A stretch of 64,000 nucleotides of DNA from Peromyscus leucopus (GCF_004664715.2 NC_051086.1:76863164-76927163); one strand, 5' to 3'; shown: positions 24,656-36,122, numbered from the stretch's first letter. The notes: generated from the letters alone by a model not told the origin. Program-made: numbers and translations.

Positions 24656-25049
24656 GTGGATGGGACAGAAAGTGCTGCCTCTGGTTAGAGTGATGTGTAT
24701 ATAATATGTCAATTAAGTGAGGAACTCACCCCACATATTGCTCATTGCACATAGAGGCATTCAGTGAACTATATTTTGAGTTTCCATTACATAATATATA
24801 TATCTATTATATTTTCTACTTTATAATATATGTCATATATATTTCATTGATATCTAGTTATAACATTTAAAAATATATTAGAACAAAGAAAAAGAAAACT
24901 ACCCAGAAAAATGTAAACATTCAGTAGTGAAATAGTAATGGTGAAAATCAATATAATTCACATCACGTGAAAGAAAAAGAAAAAAAAAAAAGCTCCTAAA
25001 ATATCAAGAAAGGAGAATAATGAATTTGCGCATGTATCTTAAAAGAGTA

Positions 25050-25051
<2 letters not shown>

Positions 25052-25095
<44 letters not shown>
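25052..25095. repeat. (TG)22 microsatellite followed by TATG units
   Basis: GT/TG tract, then tatgtatgtatg and gatatatatt. Confidence 0.97.
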
Positions 25096-25109
<14 letters not shown>

Positions 25110-25369
25110 AGATATATATTACGTGCTGCAGGAAAACAATGGTATGTAGTGCTATATCAATTCTCGGTCTGGCAGAACCTTTGATTATCAAAAGGAAACA
25201 GAGCTCTTTAGTCTATAACCTAAGAGTTTCCTAAAAAATGTATCAGTTATGGGTCATTACTCTACTGAGCCCAGAACCAACTCATTAAATCCTCCAGCAG
25301 AGTCTTCACACTTAGGTATATACTAAAGTGATTTAGTTGGTTGTATAATAAATATCTCCTGGCAGGGGC

Positions 25370-25640
25370 TTAAGATCGCCAGTGTTGGTAGAATTGCCTG
25401 CAGGATGTCACTTCCTGCCTTGTTTGCACTGCTGATATTCTGTAATGAAAGCTGCAGTGTTAATTTCAATCTCCCTTGAATTGAAGGTAGCTTTAGGGCT
25501 TTACTAAACCTAGAAGTTTTTCCCTGATGAACTGGATGATTTTTTTATCATTAACTTCGACTGTGATTAACAAAAATCTCTTATTGTACTTAGATCACTT
25601 CCCCTGTTAACCAATTCACAGATGATGATAGTTGAACCTT
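25370..25640. other. Candidate conserved non-coding block
   Basis: Non-repetitive, balanced composition with several palindromic words (cctgcagg, ttgaattgaa) and homeodomain-like taat cores. No transposon signature or open frame of note. A weak suggestion only. Confidence 0.18.
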
Positions 25641-25740
25641 TTTTTCAGGTAAGCACAAGTTTCCAAATCAGTAGGGAGACAAATCTTAACAAAAGAATGG
25701 TGCTGAGCATCTCAAACAAATATTATTATCTTTTACGGTG

Positions 25741-25742
<2 letters not shown>

Positions 25743-25785
<43 letters not shown>
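25743..25785. repeat. (GT)21 microsatellite
   Basis: Pure GT tract of about 42 bases, ending tttgcgtatgcaaa. Confidence 0.97.
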
Positions 25786-25788
<3 letters not shown>

Positions 25789-26070
25789 GTATGCAAATTA
25801 TAGGATATCTATCTTTATCCTCAAATAATGTTGAGTGAGAATCAACAGTAATTTTAACTACACATTTTGTTAGTACAAGTCAACATCAAGAAGAGTTTGT
25901 CTTTATTCTTTCAGAAATGGAAGAGAGGTGTGAACAGGGTCTCTGTATCTCTATCGGCAAAAGGAGTTTCTGAGACTCAGTCATCCCTCTAAGAGCTGGT
26001 GTTTGTTGATTTCTGTGTGGATTCTTAGATTATGGCCATCATATTTATTATGGGTGTTCAGAAAGCAGAA

Positions 26071-26198
26071 CCATATTTGTTAGACATATCTAATTCAGTG
26101 TCTCATGCAATGCTGAAGAAAAACTGTCCATAAACCATATTTGTTAGACATATCTAATTCAGTGTCTCATGCAATGCTGAAGAAAAACTGTCCATAAA
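26071..26198. repeat. Exact 64-bp tandem duplication
   Basis: 26071-26134 is repeated base for base at 26135-26198 (each begins ccatatttgttagac and ends ctgtccataaa). The shared string extends two A residues to the left. The unit has no repeat-family signature. Complete identity implies a recent duplication, a gene-converted pair, or an assembly artefact. Confidence 0.95.
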
Positions 26199-26299
26199 AC
26201 TTTATGACATGGAATGAAAACCACAAGTACCTTAGTTCAGAAGACATAGGTATGTGTATGTAATAGATTTTACAATATATAATACTCTACTGGGAAAAT

Positions 26300-26790
26300 T
26301 CTTTTTTTTTAATTGAGAAATTTTCTATTCATTTTACATACCAACCACAGTTCCCCCTCACCTTCCTCCTCCTACCCCTCAGTCTCCCCCACCCCAAACT
26401 ACCCCCATTCCCACCTCTTTCAAGGTGAGGCCTCCCATGGTAAGTCAGCAGAGCCTGGTACATGCAGTCAAGGCAGACCAAGCCCCCTTTCCTGCATCAA
26501 GGCTGTGTAAGGTGTCCCACCATAGGCACTGGGCTCCAAAAAGCCCCAGGGACAGATCCTGTTCCCACTGCCAGGGGGCCTCTTAAGCAGGTCAAGCTAC
26601 ACAACAGTCTCACCTATGCAGAGGGCCTAGTCCAGTCCCATGGAGGCTCCACAGCTATTGGTCCACAGTTCATGAATTCCCACTAGTTTGGTTTGGTTGT
26701 CTCTGTATGTTTCCCCATGATGAGTTTGATGTCCCTTGCTCATAAAATCCTTCTTCTCTCGTTTTGACTGGACTCCAGGGAAAATCCTTT
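26300..26790 (-). mobile_element. L1 3'-end fragment, antisense
   Basis: T-run, then 'cccccattcccacctctttcaaggtgaggcctcccatgg', 'gcatcaaggctgtgtaaggtgtcccaccataggcactgggctccaaaaagcc', 'catgcagagggcctagtc'-type blocks. These are colinear with 30395-31060 and show the antisense rodent L1 3'-untranslated region. 5'-truncated. Two short plus-strand frames here are artefacts. Confidence 0.85.
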
Positions 26791-27369
26791 AACAGGTACT
26801 GTATCTACTAGAAATATGGTTTTTTTTTTTTACTAGCTTAGTCATTCAGGTCACCAAAACATTTGTGATATCTTACTCTTTAAAGGAACCTTCTTCATAA
26901 TTAAATAACCATGAGATAAGATTTATTCACACTACTCACTTGGCAAGTGTCCAAGATTTAATAATACAACATGTTTAAACACTTCTGGAGCTAAGCTGCA
27001 GTAAATAATCACAGAAAAAATGACATTATTCCCACTGATGGACTCTTAATCTATTATTTATCATGGCTTTAAATAATTCCTGTAAGTACACTCAAATAGA
27101 AAAACAGCATTCCACATCATGGTCACGATCTAGTGCAGACCCACAGGAAACTAGAGAACTTCCATGTCACACATGCCCTGTTTTTAGACCATACACTTAA
27201 CAGTCTCATGTCTTGAAGAATGCCAACCCATTGGTAATTTTTTGTCCTCTGAGCTGTGTGGTCTTCAAGGGATTTGAGGCTATTAAAGAAGCCCTATTGA
27301 CGCTAGAGAGCTCAGATATTCTCTCCTAATTCTCACCAACCAGGTGGTGAGTCTCCTTCTTTTAAGTAG

Positions 27370-27372
<3 letters not shown>
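26791..27372. other. No recognised feature
   Basis: Unassigned, with a T12 run at about 26820. Confidence 0.4.

Positions 27373-27433
<61 letters not shown>
27373..27433. repeat. (AT)24(GT)6 compound microsatellite
   Basis: AT tract to 27420, then gtgtgtgtgtgtg. It is followed by about 200 bases of very AT-rich, loosely alternating sequence. Confidence 0.95.
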
Positions 27434-27656
27434 AGTATACATATAATTTAATATATATGGAATATTTACTTTAACTATATTTATTTTATATATATTTGGA
27501 TATATAAAAATTGTATGTATAGTTGGATAAATATATATTATACATACATATATTTATCTGACTGTATACATTCTCCAATTACATAGATATATATAAATCA
27601 TAGATGTCTATAATTTATATATTTATATGTAAATTTTAAATAGCCTACATCTATAA

Positions 27657-27717
27657 GTTATACAACCTAGTAGGAGAAAATACTATAATTTGGAGTATTT
27701 TCTCCAAGTTGTATAAC
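27657..27717. repeat. Interrupted 61-bp palindrome (hairpin)
   Basis: Two perfect stem blocks: gttatacaac (27657-27666) pairs with gttgtataac (27708-27717), and ggagaaaatact (27673-27684) pairs with agtattttctcc (27694-27705). The loop is 9 bases (27685-27693), with an internal bulge of 6 against 2 bases. No flanking direct repeat or transposon family was recognised. Confidence 0.85.
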
Positions 27718-27999
27718 ATGAAAAAGCCTGGATATTATTAAATGGCTGTCAATATTAATATCTTACCAATAAAATTCCAGAAAAGTTGTAGAATAGGTAA
27801 AATTTAGATAAAGAGGAAATATATAAAACCTAATGGCATTTTTCTTTCAAACAACTCTTCCTAATTTATAACTGAATTATAATCCCAATAATACATCATG
27901 GGTTTTAATACAATTCTTTAAAAACAGTCATATTAACCCACAGTAGGTGTACACTGTGCTGAACTTTGTAATGAGACTTCTATCCTAGCATATTATAAA

Positions 28000-28515
28000 C
28001 TTTGACCATACTCACCCTTAATTACTTTCTCCTCCTTGCCTATCCTCTCCTGCTCATCCTGTCCTTTGCCAAACTATTCACCCCTTCTATTTTCATGTTA
28101 TTGGTGTTTTATGGAAAGTTTCTGTTCCATATGAAAGAGAAAATGTGGTATTAGTCTGTATGAGTCAGGCTTATTTAGTGTAATACATTCTCCAGTTTCC
28201 CTTCATTACCTTACAAATGCTATGCTGTTATTCTTCACCATATAATAAGACACCATTGAGTAGTGCATCACATTTTTTTAATTCCATTCATCTGTTAATG
28301 GGTATGAAAGATTATTCCACAACTCGGTTGTCATACATAATGCCCCAGTAAACATGCATGCTCAAGCATGTTTGTTGTAAGCCGTCTGAGATTCCTTTAG
28401 ATATACTTATAGTAGTGGTATAACCTGACCATGTGGCAGCTCCATTGCTAATGCTTTCAACTACCTCCCTACTGATTTTCTCAGTGGCTTCACCAGTTAA
28501 CATTCCAAACATGAG
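28000..28515 (-). mobile_element. Ancient L1 ORF2 3' fragment, antisense
   Basis: Plus-strand blocks in antisense L1 ORF2 order: 'gaaaatgtggtattagtctgtatgagtcaggcttattt', 'acattctccagttt', 'attccattcatctgttaatgggta', 'ccagtaaacatgcatg', 'gtagtggtataacctgaccatgtgg' and 'cttcaccagttaacattcc'. Far more decayed than the L1 at 62.7 kb; the reading frame is lost. Confidence 0.75.
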
Positions 28516-29600
28516 TGATTAATATTTGCAGTGTATGCATGTGCTGATAAAGACCTTAATTAATAAATATTACAGATTATGAATTAAGTCATTCTCAGTA
28601 AGTGCTCTGTATACTTCCATTAACATTCTAAAACATGGCCTTCCAGGTATGTACAACATTTTGTCATTGTCATCTACCAAGTTCCTGGTCAAGAACCACA
28701 TAACTGTGTTTTAAAAAAAAATCACAGAAAAAAATCTCACAGTATTTTAAGTAAGTTATGCTTCTGCTTTGGGCCATAATCCTAGCTAGCCTCAGTTGCA
28801 GCTGGCCCATTGCCATGAGTTAGACTTGTATGTATTAACCACCACATGTGCATATATGACCTTCACACACATGCAGAAAAGCACAAATACATACATGCCC
28901 CTGCCTTGGTTAGGGAATGTCTGCCTATTTAGTGAAGACTGTTTCCAGTCACCTTTAAAAAATCATATCTAAGTCTGACACAAGTATTTAACAACTATGA
29001 ATGCATATGCACAGCTCTTTCTTACAAAGGCTCTGGATTTAGACTCAAAGTGTCCAATACCGTTTTAAACAACCAGCTCTTATTTTCAAAAATGATTTTT
29101 TTCTCTAACTTTAATATCTGAATGTAAAGTGAGATGATAAATGTACCAACATGGTAAGGAATTAAAAGAAATATGTTTGCAAAGCATCTAGAGCAATGTC
29201 AAAGTAATTAGTACTGCAATCAAAATCTTTAATGTAATTATAATTATGTGACTAAATTATTAAAATGTACTCTTTGACCCTGTGAGGAAAATGTCACTTA
29301 TAATCTAAAATGTTACTTTTAAGTACTCATTTTTACTTTATCCTTTTATTTTTAAACATGTTGAGCCATTCTACTCCTTCTGCACTGTGTTATCACTAGA
29401 ATACAATAGTATTCAAAACAAACTTTCCTGTGTGGATCCTGCAAAGTAAGATGGAAAATGATGCAATGAATATATAAATATGTTTATAATCCCAGATAGA
29501 TTTCAGGAAATAATATAGTAGAGGTATTAGTAGAGATTTTAGAAAGATTCTATCATATTTGATATGAGAACTGGATAGGAAAGAGAATGTACCATACAGG
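28516..29600. other. No recognised feature
   Basis: Unassigned. 28800-28890 has the C/A-rich look of a B3 tail (cacatgtgcatatatgacc, cacacacatgcag), but too little body remains to call it. Confidence 0.3.
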
Positions 29601-30118
29601 TGTAGCAGGAATCTTAAAAGTTCTTATTAATAAAATCAAACCAGGGCCAGTTATTGGGGTGAACACTGGAAAATCAAAGAGCCAGAACAAGCCACAACTA
29701 CCTCACCTCGCCAGATCCTCAGCTGGTCTTGTTTCCTCAGACTGGAGGCTTCTGAGGCCTCATCCAGAATGGGTCTCAGCTGAATTGCTGCTCAAAAGCC
29801 TGAAGCTTAACCAGCTAAAAGCTTAACCAGCCAAATGCTTCTGATTTCTGGTCCTCATGCCTTATATACCTTCCTGCTTTCTACCACCACTCCCTGGGAT
29901 TAAAGGCTTCCTTTCTGGGATTAAAGGCATGATGAGTCACTATGCCTGTCTGTATCCTTGAACACATGGATTTCTGCCTCTGGAATGCTAGGATTAAAGG
30001 CGTGTGCTACCACTGCCTATCCTTTATATTTAATATTGTAACTGCTCTGTCTCTGACCCCAGATAAGTTTATTAGCTTGCACAATATTTAGGGGAATACA
30101 ATACCACATATAATATTT
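29601..30118 (+). mobile_element. LTR with three internal SINE-like modules
   Basis: Begins tgtagcaggaatctt and ends aataccaca (TG...CA), about 518 bp. It contains 'ttcttattaataaaatcaaaccagggccag' near the start, 'ccttatataccttcc' (TATA-like, about 29864), and three copies of ggattaaagg (29897-29906, 29918-29927, 29991-30000) in antisense-B1-like context. 'agataagtttatta' lies near the end. The pattern recalls class II rodent LTRs, though no matching target duplication was seen. The 79-codon frame (29587-29826) is not a gene. Confidence 0.65.
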
Positions 30119-30394
30119 CAAATATACCTATAACATAATAATCAGTTATTTATTGTAAAAAATATTATCAAAGAAACAATAGTGAATTAAAAATTAAAAA
30201 TTCTAGTGGTCATCTGAGGAAGGAATCTGAGGGAAACTTTCACAAGACAATTAGCTGTTGAGTTAAATATGGAATAGTGAACAGATTTGGTTAAAGTGAG
30301 GTGAGCTGCAAAACTGAGTTCCTTGAGGAAGCTGGAAACATTAAAATTTTTCTGAGTCAGAAGGCAACATTAATGCATTTTATATTATTAAATT
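30119..30394. other. No recognised feature
   Basis: Short unassigned gap between an LTR and an L1 tail. Confidence 0.4.
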
Positions 30395-31060
30395 CTTTTA
30401 TTTATTTTATATATCAATCATCGTTTAACCCTCCCTCCACTCCTCCCGCTCCCTCCTCCCACCTCCCCTCTACCCCCTAATCCACTCCTTAGCAAGAGTT
30501 AGAGCTTCCATGGGGAGTCAACAAAGCATGACCATATCAAGTTGAGGCAGGACTAAGCTCCCCCGCTCTGCATCAAGGCTGAGTAAGGTATTCCATCATA
30601 GGGAATAGGTTTCAAAAAGCCAACTCATGTGCCAGGGACATATTCTGGTCCCATTGCTAGGGTCCCCACAAACAGACCAAGCTACACAAACTTGCACCCA
30701 CATGCAGAGGGTCTAGGTCGGTCCCATTACAGGCTCTCCAGCTGTTGATCTACAGTCTATGAGCTCCCATTAGCTCCATTAGCTCCAGTCAGCTGTCTCT
30801 GTGGGTTTCATGTCATGGTCTTGATTGACCCCCCTCTCTTATATAATCCTTCTTCCCTTCATCAGCTGGACTTCTGGAGCTCAGCCCAGTGCTTGGCTAT
30901 GCATCTGTGCATCTGCTTCCATCCATCAATTACTGGATGAAGGTTCTATGATGACATTTAGGGTAGTCACCAATCTGATTACAGAAAAAGAAGATCTGTT
31001 CATTTACCCTCTGCACTGTTGCTAGGAGTCATATCTAAGGATGCCATTATGGGGTTAGGG
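30395..31060 (-). mobile_element. L1 3'-end fragment, antisense
   Basis: Colinear with 26300-26790: pyrimidine-rich 'ctccctcctcccacctcccctc', 'gcatcaaggctgagtaaggtattccatcatagggaataggtttcaaaaagcc', 'catgcagagggtctaggtcggtcccat' and 'ggctctccagctgttgatctacag'. It continues further 5' to 'attactggatgaaggttctatgatgacatttagggtagtcaccaatctgatta'. Non-coding. Confidence 0.88.
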
Positions 31061-32745
31061 AGAAACATTAGTGCATTTAAAGAGCAGAGAGTTTGTAATG
31101 CTCTAAGTAAACATGCTAGTATAGTATCTATGGTTCCAGGAGCAAGAGAAAGTGTGTGCTACAGAGATAAGGTACTAAACAGGTGTGGTGTAAGTGTCTT
31201 CTTCTCTATTTTGATTGACAAAATCAGTTAAAAGTTTTGGACATAGAAGAGTAGTATCATAGTTGAGCAGTATCTACAGACACTTGTCTACTACCCCTTC
31301 CCCTGCACAGGATTTCTCTGCTAGGATGCTCCAAGGTACACTTACTGAATTGAGCCTGTACAGAAAGGAAAGAGAAGGCAGTAAATGGATATAAACAGTC
31401 CCTTAGAAAGGGTCAGCATGCTGAGGTACTGTGAAGCTAAGTGGATAAGCAGATCTCCAGATGTGAAATGATAGGTGGAAGTGAGGATTATGTATAAAGT
31501 TTATGGTAGTCTACATGCTAATGACTTTATTTCAGCACCACTTTACCAGGATAATCGCCTTCATGGGAGCAACATGTGTTTGAAAGAATTTTGATACATA
31601 TCATTCAAAGTTTAGGAAGATAATTCTTGATATTAAAGTGGCATGATTCAGTAATAACAAACATGAAATACCAGTGACAGCATGGAGTTTTTGAAACACC
31701 CTGTTCTGGCTTTTAAATTTGGACTATGAGTTTGTACACTACAATGTAGGCAATTATTTTCTCAAGCTGAAGATAATCATTATAGGAGGCACAGAGATCT
31801 ATGTGCTCACAGATAAGCACTAGGAGAACCTGAAATGTTAACACACAAAGTTGATTCTTCAAGGGAAGGAATACTATAACTTTTGCCCACCCAGAAGGCT
31901 GAGTGAGTGCCGATGTATATTCTAGTCTGATGATATTTACACTATTTGTGTGGCCAGAGACCACACTGAACCTTTTTACATTATCCTTATAAGCTTTTTG
32001 TTTTTGTTGTCTTCTCAACCAATCTATAGAACCTATCTTTATGGATGATGTCACATGTACTTTACAAAGAGTTTCAATATATTCACATATGATCTTTATT
32101 TAGCTTAATAGCTCCTCAAAGAGGTTTATGTGTGCCTTATTGTACACATGGGGTTGAGCTGATTATCACCAGAAAAGTGTCCACCAAATTGTGCTGTGCT
32201 TAAATATGCCTATAATAAAGAACTCTGGGCCAGATTCCTGACGTTTGAATCAACACTGGCTAGTTTGTTATGATGAACTGAACTGCCTTTTTGTTTTTAG
32301 TGGATCTCCATTCCATGAGACATGGAGGTCTCAGAGAACCATGCGAATCTCAATTATAATATAAAAATTATTTCTGTACCTTCCTTCATTCCTGTTACCT
32401 AGTTCATTGTAAATTGGAAAAGTCAGTGAGCTGTATTTTAGATACAGTTACTTAGTAGTAATACTATGCTAGTTAATCTGACAATAACCAGTACATACAA
32501 ATTTGTGCTTAAAATTTACATATATTAGAATGTGGAGGCATAAATTTGTCCAGATAAATCAGTCAAATCATAAAAACAGAAAAGGCATGAAGCATAGAAA
32601 AATGTAATGTTGACCATAATTATAGGCTGATTTAATAGAATGTCAAAAGAAAAAATATTCTACAATATAAAGTTAGTTATTCCATCATGAACATACAAAG
32701 TGGTCAAATTTAACTACCCAGGAAATAAATCAGCAGATATATCCC
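31061..32745. other. No recognised feature
   Basis: Unassigned. The longest frame is 113 codons on the minus strand (31713-32054), with no domain or gene context. Confidence 0.35.
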
Positions 32746-32749
32746 TGTC

Positions 32750-33040
32750 ATGGTTAATTTTTATTGACTTGGCCCACCTTCAGCAAATCTGAGAAGTAGG
32801 AAAATCAATTCCAGAATTGTCTCCACCAGATTAGCCAGGAGAATGTTTGCATTGAAGTTTAGTTCTTTCTGATATTGGCTCACTCCACTCCATCTAGTCT
32901 ATGTCAAAATTTCAGTCCTGCTACGACATTATAAGTAGTGGTTTCTGGGCTCAAGTTGTCATTGCTCTGTTAAGGAAATCAGCTAACTCCCATTAAAAGA
33001 GATGAATAATGATGGAGGGGTGTGAAGGCAAAACTTCAAT
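32750..33040 (+). mobile_element. Diverged interspersed-repeat remnant, family not assigned
   Basis: 'catggttaatttttattgacttggccc' and 'gagaagtaggaaaatcaattccagaattgtctccaccagattagcc' resemble a common rodent interspersed repeat whose consensus reads ggttaat...attgtcaacttgac...tcaattgaggaattgtctagatcagattggcc. I remember the pattern but not the family name with certainty. Confidence 0.45.
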
Positions 33041-33429
33041 CTCCAAAATACCCAACTAGCTAGAAATTCTAAAGAGTTTAAAGTGTCAAAAGCCAGCTAC
33101 TACCTGCAGCAGTGATTAGGTGGGATTTGTTGCTGGTTAACAAGCAGCTCAGAGAGTCCCTCTCAATACCCTGGAGCTATGAACACCAAGGGAGATTTTG
33201 CAGCGATCTGCAGGGAATGTGTTATATTTGTCACCTTGCCTGAGGAACTCACCAATTATGTGAAAATGTCAACTGGTCTCCATACCTTATTTGAGTAATA
33301 TCACTCATGTAGAGAAAAATGTCCACAGACAGCAGACTAAACCTTATATGTCAAAAATGTAGAACGGATTCTTTTCATCTAAGGAAGCAGAGGGAATTAA
33401 AATCTTTTAAAAATATGGAATTAAAGCCA

Positions 33430-33614
33430 AAACTGGGCACTAGAAAGATGGCTTCAGTCACCAAGATGCGTATTGCCCGAGTTAGAGAACACGAGTTTAT
33501 ATGTGCCGAACCCACCTAAAAGGTTGAGTGCAGTGGCATGTACTGTAATCCCACTGCAGGCAAGGTAGAGACAGGTGTTTCACTGTGGCTTGCTGGTCAG
33601 TCAGTATAAACCCA

Positions 33615-33685
<71 letters not shown>

Positions 33686-33725
33686 GAGTGCCTGGTTCAG
33701 TGAGAGAGAGAGATCCTGTCTTAAA
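33430..33725 (+). mobile_element. B3-type SINE, diverged, with compound dinucleotide insertion
   Basis: 'gggcactagaaagatggcttcagtcaccaagatgcg' (tRNA-like 5' part), 'gcagtggcatgtactgtaatcccactgc', 'gctggtcagtcagt' and, after the dinucleotide tract, 'gcctggttcagtgagagagagagatcctgtctta' follow the B3 order. The tract 33616-33685 sits inside it. Confidence 0.6.
33616..33685. repeat. (TG)17(AC)9(TA)8 compound, self-complementary microsatellite
   Basis: TG tract 33616-33649, then AC tract to 33668, then TA to 33685. Because AC is the complement of TG, the first two tracts can fold as a long perfect hairpin. Slippage alone gives tandem units, so the switch of strand needs a different event. Confidence 0.95.
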
Positions 33726-33825
33726 ATATTTGGGAAGACAAAGGAGCCTGGTAGGACTGAGAAGGAGATGAGAAAGGATAATGGGATATCAATACAATTA
33801 TAGAAAATATGATGTCAAATGTTTT

Positions 33826-34061
33826 AAAAGATTAATTATGAGAGGGCCTGAAGAGATGGCTGGATGACTAAGAGAATATGTTGCTATGCCAGAGAAACTG
33901 AGTTCAATTTCCATTTGGTGGCTCACAACGATGTATAACTCCAATGACAGAGGACCTGGTGACCTCTTCTGGCCTTTGTGGGCATCAAGTATGCACACAG
34001 TATAGACAAACACATTGGCAAAACACCTACACATAAAATAAAAGTAATAAAAAGATTAATT
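33826..34061 (+). mobile_element. B2-type SINE with 12-bp target duplication
   Basis: Body about 33838-34049: 'ggcctgaagagatggctggatgactaagag', 'ctgagttcaatttcc', 'tggtggctcacaacgatgtataac', 'gacctggtgacctcttctggcc', A-rich tail with aataaaagtaataa. It is flanked by aaaagattaatt at 33826-33837 and 34050-34061. Confidence 0.92.
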
Positions 34062-34064
34062 GAA

Positions 34065-34215
34065 AGAAATTAGAGTAAAATAAATATCACCAAAAGAATA
34101 TGGTGGAGAACAATTGAGGCAGACAATATTCAGCACAAGCATCTGGCATTCATAGACATGTATGATATCACACATATGAACACACACACAACCCCCTACA
34201 CCCACACATGGAACA
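34065..34215 (+). mobile_element. B3-type SINE tail
   Basis: 'ggtggagaacaattgaggcagacaatattcagcacaagcatctgg' followed by cacacacacaacccc matches the 3' part of B3. It may be the displaced end of the B3 at 33430, split by the B2 insertion, or a separate fragment; the sequence at 33725-33825 does not clearly join them. Confidence 0.5.
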
Positions 34216-34234
34216 GGTGTCCACTGTCTATTCT

Positions 34235-34485
34235 ACTTTTATTTCTGTTGCAGTGATAAAATGCCCTAACACAAAGCAATTTAGAGGAGAAAGGGTTTAT
34301 TTGGTTGACAGTTTCAGATTACAGCCCTTCATTGTAAGGAAGTCAAGGCAGGAAATTAATGCATCCTATCTATAACCAAAAGCAGAGAATAAATAAACTC
34401 ATCGATGCTTGTTTGCCCCTTCCTCTTCCTACTGTGCAGACTCACTGCCAAGGGAATGGCTGAATCTTCTTATATCAAGTAACAA
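34235..34485 (+). mobile_element. Diverged interspersed-repeat remnant, family not assigned
   Basis: 'ttatttctgttgcagtgataaaatgccctaac', 'gaggagaaagggtttatttggtt' and 'tgtaaggaagtcaaggcaggaa' match a common rodent repeat whose consensus reads ttctgttgctgtgataaaacacc...ggaaagggtttattt. The copy at 43985-44265 appears to be the same type in reverse. Confidence 0.55.
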
Positions 34486-36090
34486 TAAATTTTTAATTTA
34501 GAGAAACAAGTACACAAAGTCGATATCGTTTGATAATATATGCTATACAAACTACATGCACATGCTCTATTATTACACATATAGGGCGCACACACACATA
34601 TGTATCTGGTGGGAAAATAAAACATTCGCCTCTAACCATCGATTTGTGAATAGAGTGGGATCATTCATAATTTCTTACACCTATTCACTGATATCTTCAA
34701 GAATTAAAATGCTATAAAGGACAAGAGTACATTGCAGAAAAGGCTCTTCAGCTTTCTCTACCATATAGGAAAATGAAGAGTATTGTGAGGTATAAGGAAA
34801 TGTGTTACTAGAAAGAAATGTATCATAAGACTCCATCCTGCAGAAACAGTGCAATATTGGTCATGCTGACTTTGACTTAGCCTACAGCTGTACCATACTC
34901 TTTGTAGAGTTTTGTTTTTTTTTTTTTTTTTGTTCCAGAATTTCTTATAGAATTATAAAAAAGCACTATCACCTCCTTTAATAATGTAACAGAGTTCACT
35001 TAGAAAATAGAGTCAGGTACCTATTTCTTTTTCCTTCTCTACTCTTTCATATTTGAGGAATTCTTCTACTGTAATTCTGAATGGGATGAATTATCAAGAT
35101 GTAACCCAGCTGCTTGACATGAGGACACAAGTGACTCAGAAGTGACCATCCCAGGTGGTGGCAAGAGAAAACAACTGGTCATCTTGGGTATCAGGACCAG
35201 TGACAGAATGCAACTGTAGACTAGTGTGCAATGGAATGGTACAAGCACTGTGGCCATTTGCTGCACTGTGGTCTCATGAACTGTTGGCCACTGCCCTATG
35301 TAGTGCTATCCCCACTTGAAAGCTTCAGTGCCTCAATTTTGGTTATGATTTTGACTGCCAATAAGTTCAAAACTTTTTTTTCAGAGTTTAATATGGAACA
35401 CTTCCTTGTAATTTCATAATGCATCCAATATCATTTTAAATAATTCATTTTATTCTTTTGTCAACCAACAATGCCTTCACTTATTTGATACTTCTGACTC
35501 ATACAAATGTAAAAATAAATCATTTAGGAGACTGTGAATATACAATAGAATGCTGTGCCTTCCTGACTTTTATCACTTTCATGTCTGGAACACAAGGGTA
35601 AAGATCTTGGATTATGGGAAGGGGGACTGTGATTTCCTTTCCCAGGGATATGTGATTTTGGAAAAGAAAAGAGGAAATTGAAGGTAAACACCTCCTAACA
35701 CAGAAACGCATTGTTGTGGTGTTGAATTTGTTTTAAGGGGCCATACTTGATATTATTGTAGTAGTTTTTTGGCACAAAGGTGGTATCCATTCCACCAGAA
35801 TGTCTACATGACAATGGTTGAAATATAAGAGAACATTAAAATTGGTAGAGAAGAAACATAATATGCATACATTATTTATCTTTGGAGGACAATAGGTGTT
35901 CCTGCCCATAAAATATGCATTTGGTGTCTTCTTTGTGCTGCATATTATGTGACTGAAATGAGAAAAACAGAGCAACCCTGCTTTCCAAGAACATTCTTTT
36001 AAACGCTCTTAGCTACTCTTTATCATCTACAAAAATATTTAGTTCATTTACTGTTTGCTTCCATTTGTAAATTCCTTGGAGATAAGTGAT
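34486..36090. other. No recognised feature; T17 run
   Basis: Unassigned. A T run lies at 34915-34931. Opposed 60-80 codon frames at 35066-35419 and 35733-35975 have no domain. Confidence 0.35.
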
Positions 36091-36122
36091 TGTGTGTGTA
36101 TGTGTGTGTGTGTGTGTGTGTG
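36091..36122. repeat. (TG)n microsatellite, one interruption
   Basis: About 32 bases of TG with a single TA. Confidence 0.95.
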
